NCBI GenBank assembly: GCA_019420345.1
Contig: JAHZHI010000033.1
Coordinates: forward strand, 1-43,942
Source: Peptococcaceae bacterium
GTDB lineage: Bacteria; Bacillota; Peptococcia; Peptococcales; Peptococcaceae
DNA length: 43,942 bases
Reading direction: 5' to 3'
Position numbers and translations under genes: made by a program. Under the pieces are notes generated by a model that saw nothing but the letters and a program-made list of their open reading frames with translations, had not been told where the DNA came from and did no database searches. This document shows, one piece after another, positions 9,678 to 17,129 of the stretch (its first letter is position 1; every line of letters starts with the position of its first letter).

Positions 9678-9709
9678 TTGTAACTTTTTTCGCGTGATTG
9701 TAACTTTTT
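9678..9709. repeat. direct repeat TTGTAACTTTTT, 20-base period
   Basis: TTGTAACTTTTT occurs at 9678-9689 and again at 9698-9709, each followed by a similar GC-containing stretch. The 20-base offset is about two helical turns, as in sites bound by tandem dimers. It starts right after the nnr stop and about 270 bases before the next predicted promoter, so a regulatory role is only possible. Confidence 0.3.
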
Positions 9710-9753
9710 GAGAGCGTGTAAAAAATATGTCAAGATATGTTTCTAATTTGTTG

Positions 9754-9799
9754 AAAATAAACGCCGCTTATCATTTTGATAAGTGGTGTTTATTTTTTG
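9754..9799 (+). terminator. intrinsic terminator after the cdaA-nnr cluster
   Basis: AATAAACGCCGCTTATCA and TGATAAGTGGTGTTTATT pair along their full length with two G-T wobbles and a very short loop, followed by a T run. Between it and the next promoter (9948) the DNA is AT-rich and I see no gene. Confidence 0.85.
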
Positions 9800-9947
9800 T
9801 GCCGAAAAGGAAAAATGAAGGAATTCAGAATAAATATTTGAAAGAATAGATGAAAATTGTGATTTGTATTTTGTAAAATAAAAAAATGCTTCGTGAGATG
9901 TTTATTCACTGAGAAGAGAAGGATAAACGGCTGCGACTGGTGAAAAC

Positions 9948-9976
9948 TTTACCTTGTGAAAAAAGTCTTTTATAAT
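9948..9976 (+). promoter_or_regulatory. promoter of the RlpA-like gene
   Basis: TTTACC (9948-9953), a 17-base spacer and a consensus TATAAT (9971-9976). Start of transcription near 9983 gives a leader of about 80 bases. Confidence 0.65.
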
Positions 9977-9994
9977 AATAAAAGATAATTTGAA

Positions 9995-10043
9995 AAAGAC
10001 AGGATGTCTTTCCATTCAACAAAGAGGGACGGACGATGTCCCT
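9995..10043 (+). promoter_or_regulatory. two small hairpins in the RlpA-like gene leader
   Basis: AAAGAC/GTCTTT (9995-10011) and AGGGAC/GTCCCT (10025-10043) form two successive 6-bp hairpins directly before the ribosome site at 10050. No T run follows, so they are not terminators. They may stabilise the messenger or tune initiation. I see no known riboswitch motif. Confidence 0.35.
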
Positions 10044-10064
10044 AACGTTAAAGGAGTGTTTTCT

Positions 10065-10841
10065 TTGAATTCTCATATTCGTAAGTTTATTGCTGCAACT
10101 GCAATCGTTGCAGTTGGGTCCGTGGCTGTACCAATGACAGCATCTGCGCAGGATACTGCTTATGTAGGTTCTGCTGCTGCAAGCGTGAGTCAGTCTTCTT
10201 CTTACCTGCCGCTGCGCAGTGCATTGAATGCAGTGGGTGTGGATGTATGCTGGGAAAATACCTCTGCCGGCCAGAAGATTGCCCTGACCTATGGCGGCCA
10301 GACTGTGGAAGTCTCTGTTGACGCTGTCAATGGTGTTTTGACCACTGCCAATGGTTCTTATGCTTACAATAATATTGGCGGCTCTCTGCACGCTGGTGTA
10401 GATTTTTATCAATCTCTGTTCTCTAACGCTACTGTCAGCGCCAATGGTTACGGCGGCATTTATGTGACTGCCAACGACGCCAGCCAGGCCATCATCCTTT
10501 CTGGGACAAGCAGCAGCAACAGTGGCAGCAGTGCAGGCGGCAACTATACTTACTATGAAAGTGGCCAGGCTACCTGGTATGGTTCCGGTGCTCAGGGCAA
10601 TTACACTGCCAGCGGTGAAATTTTCAACATGTATGACTATACCGCAGCCCATAAATATCTGCCATTCGGCACTGTTGTTCGCGTAACCGACAACGACACC
10701 GGCCGCAGCGTTGTTGTTCGCATCAATGACCGTGGTCCATTCGGTGCTGGCCGCGTCATTGACTTGAGCTATCAGGCTGCTTCTGATCTTGGGATTGTTT
10801 CCAAGGGTGTTGCCAACGTTACCTTGGAAGTGCTTTCCTAA
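10065..10841 (+). CDS. secreted RlpA-like double-psi barrel protein with stalk domain
   Basis: 258 residues from a TTG start at 10065, chosen because AAAGGAG lies 9 bases upstream and because it opens a classical signal peptide (HIRKFIAATAIVAVG, cleavage near ASA-QD). Residues about 45-75 (YLPLRSALNAVGVDVCWEN) resemble the copper-amine-oxidase N-terminal (stalk) domain. Residues about 170-258 are the RlpA/DPBB barrel: GQATWYG, TASGEIFNMYDYTAAHK, LPFGTVVRV, VRINDRGPFGAGRVIDLS, including the catalytic-type Asp in NDRGPF. RlpA proteins act on glycan strands or bind the septal wall. A Ser/Gly linker separates the two domains. Monocistronic, with its own promoter and terminator. Confidence 0.85.
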   Translation: MNSHIRKFIAATAIVAVGSVAVPMTASAQDTAYVGSAAASVSQSSSYLPLRSALNAVGVDVCWENTSAGQKIALTYGGQTVEVSVDAVNGVLTTANGSYAYNNIGGSLHAGVDFYQSLFSNATVSANGYGGIYVTANDASQAIILSGTSSSNSGSSAGGNYTYYESGQATWYGSGAQGNYTASGEIFNMYDYTAAHKYLPFGTVVRVTDNDTGRSVVVRINDRGPFGAGRVIDLSYQAASDLGIVSKGVANVTLEVLS

Positions 10842-10862
10842 ATCCTATTTTTGGCATATCAG

Positions 10863-10893
10863 CTGCCCATCATTTGATGGGCAGTTTTTTTGT
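10863..10893 (+). terminator. intrinsic terminator of the RlpA-like gene
   Basis: CTGCCCATCA and TGATGGGCAG enclose a two-base TT loop (with one flanking pair open) and are followed by seven T. Confidence 0.93.
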
Positions 10894-10914
10894 TATTTTT
10901 TACAGAACCTTTTC

Positions 10915-10943
10915 TTGACGGCGAGAGATTTACGCTTTACACT
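10915..10943 (+). promoter_or_regulatory. promoter of the corA leader
   Basis: TTGACG (10915-10920), 17-base spacer, TACACT (10938-10943). Transcription from about 10950 gives a leader of about 155 bases before corA. Confidence 0.6.
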
Positions 10944-10993
10944 GAAGAGGTTGGAAAAATATAATTTAATGACAGATAACGAATGAAAAGGAA

Positions 10994-11106
10994 GTGAGTC
11001 AGATGGAACAAGGCCCCGAGCGATTGACGGAGAAGCAAAAAGATGATTTGGCTCACTATTTTTTTTTGACAAAATAAAATGGTGAGTCACAGGAGGGATA
11101 ACTGTG
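10994..11106 (+). promoter_or_regulatory. candidate attenuator in the corA leader
   Basis: The arm TGGCTCAC (11049-11056), followed by a nine-T run at 11059-11067, can pair with either of two GTGAGTCA copies, 10994-11001 upstream or 11082-11089 downstream. The first pairing places the T run right after the stem, as in a terminator with a long loop that holds a small ORF. The second covers sequence just before the corA ribosome site. In addition CACAG (11088-11092) can pair with CTGTG (11102-11106), enclosing the AGGAGGG site and part of the GTG start. These mutually exclusive pairings are typical of a leader switch. It does not match the magnesium M-box. Confidence 0.45.
11003..11077 (+). CDS. 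24-residue leader peptide upstream of corA
   Basis: ATG at 11003 to TAA at 11075-11077, behind a purine-rich AAAAGGAAGTGAG stretch. The peptide starts MEQGPERL and is rich in charged residues, with one proline, and ends HYFFLTK. It spans the loop and the right arm of the candidate attenuator, so ribosome position would decide which hairpin forms. Leader peptides control corA (corL) and mgtA (mgtL) in enterobacteria; no sequence similarity is claimed. It could also be a chance ORF. Confidence 0.4.
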   Translation: MEQGPERLTEKQKDDLAHYFFLTK

Positions 11107-12060
11107 AAGGCCATTTACAAAACAACTGAAGAAACCGGGATCTTTGAGAAGATCGATACCTATTGCGACGGCAACTGGGTATGCCTGATCGCGCCAACAG
11201 CGGAGGAAGTGCAGGAAGTCAGTCAGCACTTCGAGATCGATCTGCAGGACATGGTGTCTGCACTCGACGAAGATGAACGTGCGCGTGTGGATTCTGACGA
11301 CGACTACACCATGATCATCATTGACGTGCCTTATAAGGATGAAGAAGACAGCAGAGAAAATCGTGAAAGCTACGGGACGGTTCCGCTGGCAATCATTCTT
11401 GGCGACACGGATAAACGCTACATCATCACCGTTTGCCTGCGCGAGCTGCAGCTGTTGGACGATTTCCGCGGAGGCAAGATCAAAAAATTCTTTACCTATA
11501 AGAAAACACGTTTCATTTTGCAGATCCTTTATCGCAATGCAACCTACTACCTGCATTATCTGCGCATGCTCGAGCGCTCCATTGGCGGTATTGAAGACGC
11601 TCTCCATAAATCGACGCGAAATGAGGAACTGTTCAAGCTGCTGGCGCTGGATAAATCGCTGGTCTACCTAAGCAACTCATTGCGCGCCAATGGCTTGGTG
11701 TTTGACCGCTTGATGCGGTTGGATGCTGTGAAGAAATATCCAGAAGATGAAGAGCTGTTGGAAGACGTCATTGTCGAAAACAAGCAGGCCATCGAAATGG
11801 CCAACGTGTACAGCAGCATTTTGGATGTTACTATGGAGGCATACAGCTCCGTTATCTCTAATAACCTGAATGCTGTCATGAAAGTCTTAACTTCTGCAAC
11901 GTTAATTATGACCATTCCGACGATGATATTTAGCTTTTTTGGCATGAATGTGTCTCTTCCATGGGAAAACAGCGCAGGTGGTTTTTGGTATATTACCTTA
12001 TTAGCGTTGTTAACAACTGCCGTGGTTGTATTTTTTATGTTTCGGAGAAAAATGTTTTAA
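11104..12060 (+). CDS. corA: CorA-family magnesium/divalent cation transporter
   Basis: 318 residues. A large cytosolic alpha/beta N-terminal part is followed by two C-terminal membrane helices; the first ends in the CorA signature FFGMNVSLPW (about 277-286), the GMN selectivity loop, and the protein ends with the basic RRKMF. CorA channels take up Mg2+ and some Co2+ or Ni2+. Start is a GTG (11104) with AGGAGGG at 11091-11097; both may be masked by a hairpin. Expression may be set by the upstream leader. The downstream terminator is shared with the convergent SanA-like gene. Confidence 0.93.
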   Translation: MKAIYKTTEETGIFEKIDTYCDGNWVCLIAPTAEEVQEVSQHFEIDLQDMVSALDEDERARVDSDDDYTMIIIDVPYKDEEDSRENRESYGTVPLAIILGDTDKRYIITVCLRELQLLDDFRGGKIKKFFTYKKTRFILQILYRNATYYLHYLRMLERSIGGIEDALHKSTRNEELFKLLALDKSLVYLSNSLRANGLVFDRLMRLDAVKKYPEDEELLEDVIVENKQAIEMANVYSSILDVTMEAYSSVISNNLNAVMKVLTSATLIMTIPTMIFSFFGMNVSLPWENSAGGFWYITLLALLTTAVVVFFMFRRKMF

Positions 12061-12064
12061 TGAG

Positions 12065-12102
12065 AAGGCCCCGATGCTCATCCGTGAGCATCGGGGCCTT
12101 TT
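12065..12102. terminator. bidirectional intrinsic terminator
   Basis: AAGGCCCCGATGCTCA and TGAGCATCGGGGCCTT are perfect 16-base arms with a TCCG loop, A-rich on the left and TTTT on the right, between the convergent corA and SanA-like genes. Confidence 0.95.
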
Positions 12103-12106
12103 GATT

Positions 12107-12817
12107 TTATAGTACACCGGCGATATAGTGGTTATAAGCAGACGTGGCGAGATTAGCGAGCGGTTCTGGCAATTCTCCAATGGTGCATTGGGTGAAATCT
12201 TTAATGCGGGCGAAAAATTCACGCACTAGCAGATCCTTATCTGAAATTGCCGCTTGGGATGCAGGACAACCATAGGCGGCTAAGTTCAGATGTTCAGCAA
12301 TATAGACGGCACGGTATAAATGAAAGCGTTGGCTGACGAGGATGACACTGTGTGCATCGTACAGTGTGGTCAGATTATTGACGCTGGCGTAGGTGTCAAC
12401 GCCGTGGGTGTCTGTTGTAATTGCCAGGGAAGGTATGCCAGAATCGAGCAGATAGTTGCGCATGGCGGAGACTTCACTTTGGGCTGCATCTTCACCGCCG
12501 CTCACAATGATATGCTTTGAGGCGCCATTTTCATAGAGCACAATGGCGGTGTCGAGCCGTTCCGCGAGAATTGGGCTGGGTGTGCCGTCGGGTTCGATGC
12601 CAGCACCAAGCACGACGATATAGTCGGCATTGGTGCCGGAAAGCTCTCTAGGCGTCCACATATTGTTGGTCGTTGTGGCATACATAAAAAGGTTGATGGC
12701 GATGGCAGAAATCGGCACCAACAGAATGAGTGCAATAAGAATTTTAATCAGCCGAAGTACACCGTGTCCGCGGTGTTTTTTTCTATGGCGTGATGTTGCA
12801 GAGTGGTTTTGTGCCAT
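12107..12817 (-). CDS. SanA/YdcF-like DUF218 membrane protein
   Basis: 236 residues: basic N-terminus (HRKKHRGH), one membrane helix (about 23-46), then a DUF218 domain outside the membrane. Visible motifs are DYIVVLGAGIEPDGTPSPILAERL, IIVSGGEDAAQSEVSAMRNYL, TYASVNN and ILVSQRFHLYRAVYIAE. E. coli SanA, of similar length, affects envelope permeability and vancomycin sensitivity; the biochemical activity of the family is not settled. Start ATG (CAT at 12815-12817) has AAAGGACG upstream. Divergent promoters separate it from the C39-like gene. Confidence 0.85.
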   Translation of the reverse strand: MAQNHSATSRHRKKHRGHGVLRLIKILIALILLVPISAIAINLFMYATTTNNMWTPRELSGTNADYIVVLGAGIEPDGTPSPILAERLDTAIVLYENGASKHIIVSGGEDAAQSEVSAMRNYLLDSGIPSLAITTDTHGVDTYASVNNLTTLYDAHSVILVSQRFHLYRAVYIAEHLNLAAYGCPASQAAISDKDLLVREFFARIKDFTQCTIGELPEPLANLATSAYNHYIAGVL

Positions 12818-12860
12818 CGTTTGTCGTCCTTTCTACAAATTGGTAAAATGTGCACCTAAC

Positions 12861-12889
12861 ATTATAATAGATGTGTTCCATCTTGACCA
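12861..12889 (-). promoter_or_regulatory. promoter of the SanA-like gene
   Basis: On the reverse strand TGGTCA (12884-12889), 17-base spacer, consensus TATAAT (12861-12866). The -35 box is imperfect. Confidence 0.5.
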
Positions 12890-12937
12890 GATAAGATTTG
12901 GTCTTTGTTTAGTGACAATCCCTGTCGGGGCGCGTGC

Positions 12938-12966
12938 TTGACAGGTTATGATGGTTGATTTAGAAT
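12938..12966 (+). promoter_or_regulatory. promoter of the C39-like peptidase gene
   Basis: Consensus TTGACA (12938-12943), 17-base spacer and TAGAAT (12961-12966), giving a short leader before the GTG start at 13010. Confidence 0.75.
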
Positions 12967-13009
12967 AAGCGTGCTTTTATAAATAGACTTTAGAATGGAG
13001 TGAAAAGAT

Positions 13010-13681
13010 GTGCTGCGCACTGTGATTCGTTTTCTTTGGCGTGCGTTCAAGATTGCCATTGTGGCTCTCATCATCGCGGCTGTGACAGCGTTGGCTGTTC
13101 CGGTGTCGCTGGATGTGACAGGACGCAGCCAATATCCGTCATTGCCAAACGGCTGTGAGTCGGTGGCAGCCGCTGTGTCACTGAATGCGCTCGGCGCGCC
13201 GATTACGGCTGAGACTTTTGCTGGTCAATATCTGCCGACAGCAGCGATAGGCAGCGGCGTCAGTCCGGCTGATGCTTACATTGGTGATCCGTTTGGCGAT
13301 GGCTATTATTGTTATCCCGAGGCGCTGACGGCGGGCATCAATGCTTTTTTGCAAACACAAAACACCAGCCTAGAGGCGAAAACCCATAAGCTGGTGTCTG
13401 TCAGCGAGATTGCGATGCGGCTTCACTTGAGCAAAAAGCCAGTGATTGTCTGGATGACGGTTAATGATGAGATGGCCGATCGTGACGACGCCGTCGTCTG
13501 GCAGGTGAATGGGCGCTCCTATCATCCTTATAACAACCTGCATGCCGTTGTTATTGATGGCATCAGCGGCTTCAAAGTGCATCTCGTTGATTCCATCAAC
13601 GGCGATCGTTGGATGCCGCTGACACAGTTCATTCCTATATATTATTCGATGGGCCTGCGTGCCGTGTATTTCACGGATTGA
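13010..13681 (+). CDS. membrane-anchored C39-like cysteine peptidase family protein
   Basis: 223 residues from a GTG start at 13010 (GGAG at 12997-13000); the ATG two bases earlier is out of frame and stops at once. One N-terminal membrane helix (about 13-32) anchors an extracytoplasmic papain-like domain of the C39_2 type: LPNGCESVAAAVSL with Cys49, LHAVVIDGI with His178 and LVDSINGD with Asp194 form the expected triad. The substrate is unknown; such proteins act on peptides or the cell wall. The last 11 bases overlap the end of the convergent small gene on the other strand. No terminator is visible between them. Confidence 0.78.
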   Translation: MLRTVIRFLWRAFKIAIVALIIAAVTALAVPVSLDVTGRSQYPSLPNGCESVAAAVSLNALGAPITAETFAGQYLPTAAIGSGVSPADAYIGDPFGDGYYCYPEALTAGINAFLQTQNTSLEAKTHKLVSVSEIAMRLHLSKKPVIVWMTVNDEMADRDDAVVWQVNGRSYHPYNNLHAVVIDGISGFKVHLVDSINGDRWMPLTQFIPIYYSMGLRAVYFTD

Positions 13682-13925
13682 CCCGTTTTTCATGCCGCAC
13701 CATGATGGCTGCAATTTCTTCGTCGCTGAGCGTTGTCAGTGCATGCAGCACTTCATAGGTGCGGTTTTCTAATGCGGTAAAATCATAGTCCCAGTTGCCG
13801 GTAGCAAAATTGTATTTGTCGGTCTGGTCCATGCCGTTTTCTTTTTCGGCGAAGTCGTAGTCGGACCAGTCGTCGTATAAATCAATAAAGTGATAAGTTG
13901 TGTGGATTTTTGGTTTCTCTGCCAT
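13671..13925 (-). CDS. small acidic protein of unknown function
   Basis: 84 residues from the ATG at 13923-13925, chosen for the GAGGTG site 6 bases upstream; a longer in-frame start lies inside the ABC-F gene and is less likely. Rich in Asp, Glu, Tyr and Trp (YHFIDLYDDWSDYDFAEKEN), with a helical C-terminus (LSDEEIAAIMVRHEK). No membrane segment or signal peptide. It begins 10 bases after the ABC-F stop, so it is the second gene of that unit. I do not recognise a family. Its end overlaps the convergent C39-like gene by 11 bases. Confidence 0.6.
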   Translation of the reverse strand: MAEKPKIHTTYHFIDLYDDWSDYDFAEKENGMDQTDKYNFATGNWDYDFTALENRTYEVLHALTTLSDEEIAAIMVRHEKRVNP

Positions 13926-13935
13926 GGGATTCACC

Positions 13936-15828
13936 TCATTGTTGTAAAATGCGTTCGTGTTTTTCTTCCAATTCGGCCCAGCGGTCCATTTTCGCTTCGA
14001 GCTGGGCAGCGGCGGCATCGCGTTCCTCGGTCAGTGCCAAGAGTTTGCTGTACTGGGTCGCGTTGGCCGCCATTTCTTTTTCCAGACGTGAAATGGTTTC
14101 TTCGAGCATGGCAATGTCGTCTTCAATGGTGTCGTATTCACGCTGTTCTTTGAACGAAAATTTGAGCTTGGCTGGCTGCTTTGGGCGGCTGGCTTTTTCT
14201 TTTTTGACTGGCTCGGTTTTTTCGCTGACCGGCTCTGGCCGCTTCTCAAGATAGCTGGAAAAATCGCCAGCGTAGAGCTTCAGGGCGCCATCCGGTTCAT
14301 ACGCCAGAATGCTGGTGCAGATGCGGTCGAGAAAATAGCGGTCATGGCTGACAGCGACGATTGGCCCTGGAAAATGTTCCAGATAATCTTCCAACACTTG
14401 CAAAGTGCCGATGTCGAGATCGTTGGTCGGTTCATCGAGAAAGAGCACGTTGTTCTGTTCCATGAGAATCGACAGCAGATAGAGACGGCGGCATTCCCCG
14501 CCGGAAAGCTGGCGAATCGGCCCGTGGATTTGATCCGGACGGAAGCGGAACGCTTCGAGCATCTGGCTGGCCGAGAGATGGGAGCCATCGGCGCGGTGAA
14601 TGTATTCGCCATGGTCGCGGACAAAATCGAGCACTTTCTGATCCAGCGGCAGATCCTGGTTTTGCTGTTTGTAATAGCCGATCTTCACCGTTTCACCAAC
14701 GTCCAAACGGCCGCTGTCTGGCGGCGTCAAGCCAGCCAGCACATCGAGCAGGGTTGTTTTGCCGATGCCGTTGGGCCCGACAATGCCGATGCGCTCAGTT
14801 TTCACAAAGGCGTGGCTGAAATCGCGAAAAATCGGTTTGTCGCCGTAGCTTTTGCTGAGGTGTTCGCATTCGATGATTTTCTTTCCGAGACGGGCGTTGA
14901 CAAAATCCATCATCAGCGTGTCTTCATGCTCGTGGGTGAGCTGCCCTTCGATTTCATAGAAGCGCTCTTTGCGCGCCTTCTGTTTGGTACGGCGGGCTTC
15001 AACGCCTTTACGCATCCAGGCCAGCTCCTGCTTATAGAGCCGGCGCAGCTTGTCAGCGCGGCGCGCTTCGTCGGCTTCACGCTGTGCCTTTTCTTCAAGG
15101 AAGGTGGAATAGTTGCCAACCGTGCGATGGAGTTTGCCGCCGTCCAGTTCGAGAATGACGTTGGTGGTGCGATCGAGAAAATATCGGTCGTGGGTGACGA
15201 TGATGAACGAGCATTGGCGGTCGTGGAGCTCTTTTTCCAGCCAGCGGATGGTTTCATAATCAAGATGGTTCGTTGGTTCGTCGAGCAGGAGCAGATTGGC
15301 AGGACGAATCAGAGCCGCCGCCAGCGCTACACGCTTGCGCAGTCCGCCGGAAAGGGTGGCGATTTTCTGGCTCACATCATCAATGCCCAGGCGATGCAGG
15401 ATGCTTTTGGCGTTGCTTTCCAGCTGCCAGGCGTCCTCGCGGTCCATGGCGTCCTGCGCTTCCAAAAGGGCGCGGGTGGCGTCGGCATCATCTGGACGCG
15501 CCGTTACGGCTGCCAGCGCATCTTCGTAGCGGCGCACTACGGCGAGTAGTGGTGAGGTGCCCTGAAAGATTTGTTCCAGCACGGTGTTGTTTTCATCCAT
15601 CGGCTGGTTTTGTGGCAGGTATTCCATGACCAGCTGATTAGAGGTCAGCATCTCAGAACGTGGGTCCAGATCGACACCTGCCAATTGTGCCAAAAGCGTT
15701 GACTTGCCAACGCCATTGGTGCCGATGAGCCCAATTTTGTCGCCTTCATTCACCGACAATCCCAGATCCTCAAACAATACACGCTCGCCGAAGCTGCAGC
15801 GCAGATGTCGCGCCTCCAAAAGAACCAT
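13936..15828 (-). CDS. ABC-F family ATPase, Uup-like
   Basis: 630 residues from the ATG at 15826-15828 (MVLLEARHL) behind GGGGG; a longer ORF start upstream adds non-family sequence. Two ABC domains without membrane segments: Walker A GTNGVGKST (about 36) and GPNGIGKTT (about 355), signatures LSGGLRKR and LSGGECRR, Walker B LLLLDEPTNHLD and VLFLDEPTNDLD. Between them lies the long charged linker of ABC-F proteins (about 240-300). The C-terminal coiled coil (about 555-630, EDDIAMLEETISRLEKEM) is Uup-type. ABC-F factors act on the ribosome or on branched nucleic acid; no evidence here for antibiotic resistance. Confidence 0.9.
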   Translation of the reverse strand: MVLLEARHLRCSFGERVLFEDLGLSVNEGDKIGLIGTNGVGKSTLLAQLAGVDLDPRSEMLTSNQLVMEYLPQNQPMDENNTVLEQIFQGTSPLLAVVRRYEDALAAVTARPDDADATRALLEAQDAMDREDAWQLESNAKSILHRLGIDDVSQKIATLSGGLRKRVALAAALIRPANLLLLDEPTNHLDYETIRWLEKELHDRQCSFIIVTHDRYFLDRTTNVILELDGGKLHRTVGNYSTFLEEKAQREADEARRADKLRRLYKQELAWMRKGVEARRTKQKARKERFYEIEGQLTHEHEDTLMMDFVNARLGKKIIECEHLSKSYGDKPIFRDFSHAFVKTERIGIVGPNGIGKTTLLDVLAGLTPPDSGRLDVGETVKIGYYKQQNQDLPLDQKVLDFVRDHGEYIHRADGSHLSASQMLEAFRFRPDQIHGPIRQLSGGECRRLYLLSILMEQNNVLFLDEPTNDLDIGTLQVLEDYLEHFPGPIVAVSHDRYFLDRICTSILAYEPDGALKLYAGDFSSYLEKRPEPVSEKTEPVKKEKASRPKQPAKLKFSFKEQREYDTIEDDIAMLEETISRLEKEMAANATQYSKLLALTEERDAAAAQLEAKMDRWAELEEKHERILQQ

Positions 15829-15919
15829 ATGGCAATTCCCCCTGAATTTGTTATAATAGTGCATAGCTAGTATAGCAAACAACGGACACAATGAAAAGTT
15901 TCCGTGGAGATATGAAAGG

Positions 15920-16321
15920 ATGATTCCTGTGTCAAAACTGAAAACCATCGCTGCTGTTGCAGCTCTGGCTGCTGGTGCAGCAGGTGCAGCCGTGGCGGTG
16001 AAAAAGCTCGCCAGTGCTTACCATTTAGAGCTTGAAAACTGCACCAATGAAACCTTGAACATTTATCTTGGCACTGAAGCAGCACCAGATGCCATCGTCT
16101 TTGAAAACTTTCTGCCAGGTGAAAAGCGTCACATCGATCTGACGCTGCTGCCGCTGACAGAACACGATGTGGTCTATATTCGCTTCCCAGATACAATGGA
16201 CCACGCTGGCTATAAGCGCACACTGATTTATGATACCGAAGAATGCCACAGTCCAATGCATGGCATGATTGTTGACTATGGCGACAGCAATTACGACGTC
16301 AAGCTGGTGAGAGTGGGATGA
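15920..16321 (+). CDS. small anchored protein of unknown function, coupled to thiN
   Basis: 133 residues with an N-terminal Ala/Gly-rich hydrophobic segment (about 10-27) that is a signal anchor or signal peptide, then a beta-rich region (LELENCTNETLNIYL, GEKRHIDLTLLPL). The start is either ATG 15920 (GGAG at 15906-15909) or GTG 15929, which sits better behind AAAGGA (15915-15920). Its stop overlaps the thiN start by 4 bases, so the two are translated together, although no thiamine link is evident in the sequence. Not recognised as a named family. A TATAAT at 15852-15857 lies in the divergent region to the ABC-F gene. Confidence 0.6.
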   Translation: MIPVSKLKTIAAVAALAAGAAGAAVAVKKLASAYHLELENCTNETLNIYLGTEAAPDAIVFENFLPGEKRHIDLTLLPLTEHDVVYIRFPDTMDHAGYKRTLIYDTEECHSPMHGMIVDYGDSNYDVKLVRVG

Positions 16322-17025
16322 AGCATTACGCACCAGGGCTCCTGGACAAACACGCTCGCCATGCCATCCTCGTCACCGGCGGCATCGCACCGGAGCCAAC
16401 GCTGCTCAGCGATCTGCGGGCTCAATTTCCAAGTGTGCCTTGCCTCTGTGCCGATGCCGGTGCTGATCTCTGCCGCGCAGCTGGTGTGCTGCCCGATGCG
16501 CTCATTGGCGATATGGATTCGCTTTCACCGCAGACACGCACCTGGCTTCATGAGGCAGGTGTGCCGGAAGTGGTCTATCCTGCAGAAAAAGACGACAGCG
16601 ACACCGCGCTGGCGGTACAGAAGCTTTTTGCAGAAGGGGCGGAAGAAATCATCGTTATCGGTGCTTTGGGCGGACGCATGGATCACGAACTGGCCAACAT
16701 GATGCTTTTAGTCGGCTCTGGCCGACAGGGACGCTCCATCGTTTATTGGGACGACATCAACCGCATGCGTTATGTTGGTCCGGGTGAGCATCTGCTCGAC
16801 CATACGCCAGGCTATATCGGCATTGTGCCGTTTTCTGATGACGGCATGTGCCTGTCAATTGATGGCCTGTATTATCCGCTCAAGGATTTCAGTGTGCCTT
16901 TCGGCATCACGCGCCTGATCAGCAATGTCTTTACCGACGCTGAAGTGGCCACCATCAACATTGCCCATGGTGACGGTGTGCTCGTGCTTTGCCACGATCG
17001 TTCCAAAGAGGAGCAGCAGCCGTAA
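16318..17025 (+). CDS. thiN: thiamine pyrophosphokinase
   Basis: 235 residues. It transfers pyrophosphate from ATP to thiamine, making TPP. Family motifs are present: CADAGADLCRAAG, GDMDSLS (64-70), KDDSDTALA (91-99) and GALGGRMDHELAN (115-127), which bind ATP and metal. The C-terminal part binds thiamine. ATGA overlap with the preceding small gene. It is not in the TPP-riboswitch operon at 22.9-26.3 kb but would complete the same salvage pathway. Confidence 0.92.
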   Translation: MKHYAPGLLDKHARHAILVTGGIAPEPTLLSDLRAQFPSVPCLCADAGADLCRAAGVLPDALIGDMDSLSPQTRTWLHEAGVPEVVYPAEKDDSDTALAVQKLFAEGAEEIIVIGALGGRMDHELANMMLLVGSGRQGRSIVYWDDINRMRYVGPGEHLLDHTPGYIGIVPFSDDGMCLSIDGLYYPLKDFSVPFGITRLISNVFTDAEVATINIAHGDGVLVLCHDRSKEEQQP

Positions 17026-17055
17026 AGGAAATGCATGCGCAGGCCCTGCGCCTTG

Positions 17056-17084
17056 TTTACAAGGGCGGGGAGACATGCTAATAT
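17056..17084 (+). promoter_or_regulatory. promoter of the LutA/LutB-like pair
   Basis: TTTACA (17056-17061), 17-base spacer, TAATAT (17079-17084) with an extended -10 TG at 17076-17077. Just upstream the palindrome GCGCAGG-C-CCTGCGC (17036-17050) may help terminate thiN. Confidence 0.65.
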
Positions 17085-17129
17085 AAAGAGGTTATCAAAT
17101 CATATTTTAGAGGGATGAGGAGAATCATA

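Noticed and set aside
9799..10064. c-di-AMP (ydaO-type) riboswitch before the RlpA-like gene
   Set aside because: Such switches often precede wall hydrolase genes and cdaA is nearby, but the conserved GGGGGAGCCA-type and GGGGUGAAU-type motifs are absent and the leader is only about 80 bases.
10950..11103. Magnesium M-box before corA
   Set aside because: The leader is too short and lacks the conserved M-box segments.
14344..15549. 401-codon forward ORF inside the ABC-F gene
   Set aside because: Opposite-strand shadow of the ATPase; no domain or ribosome site.
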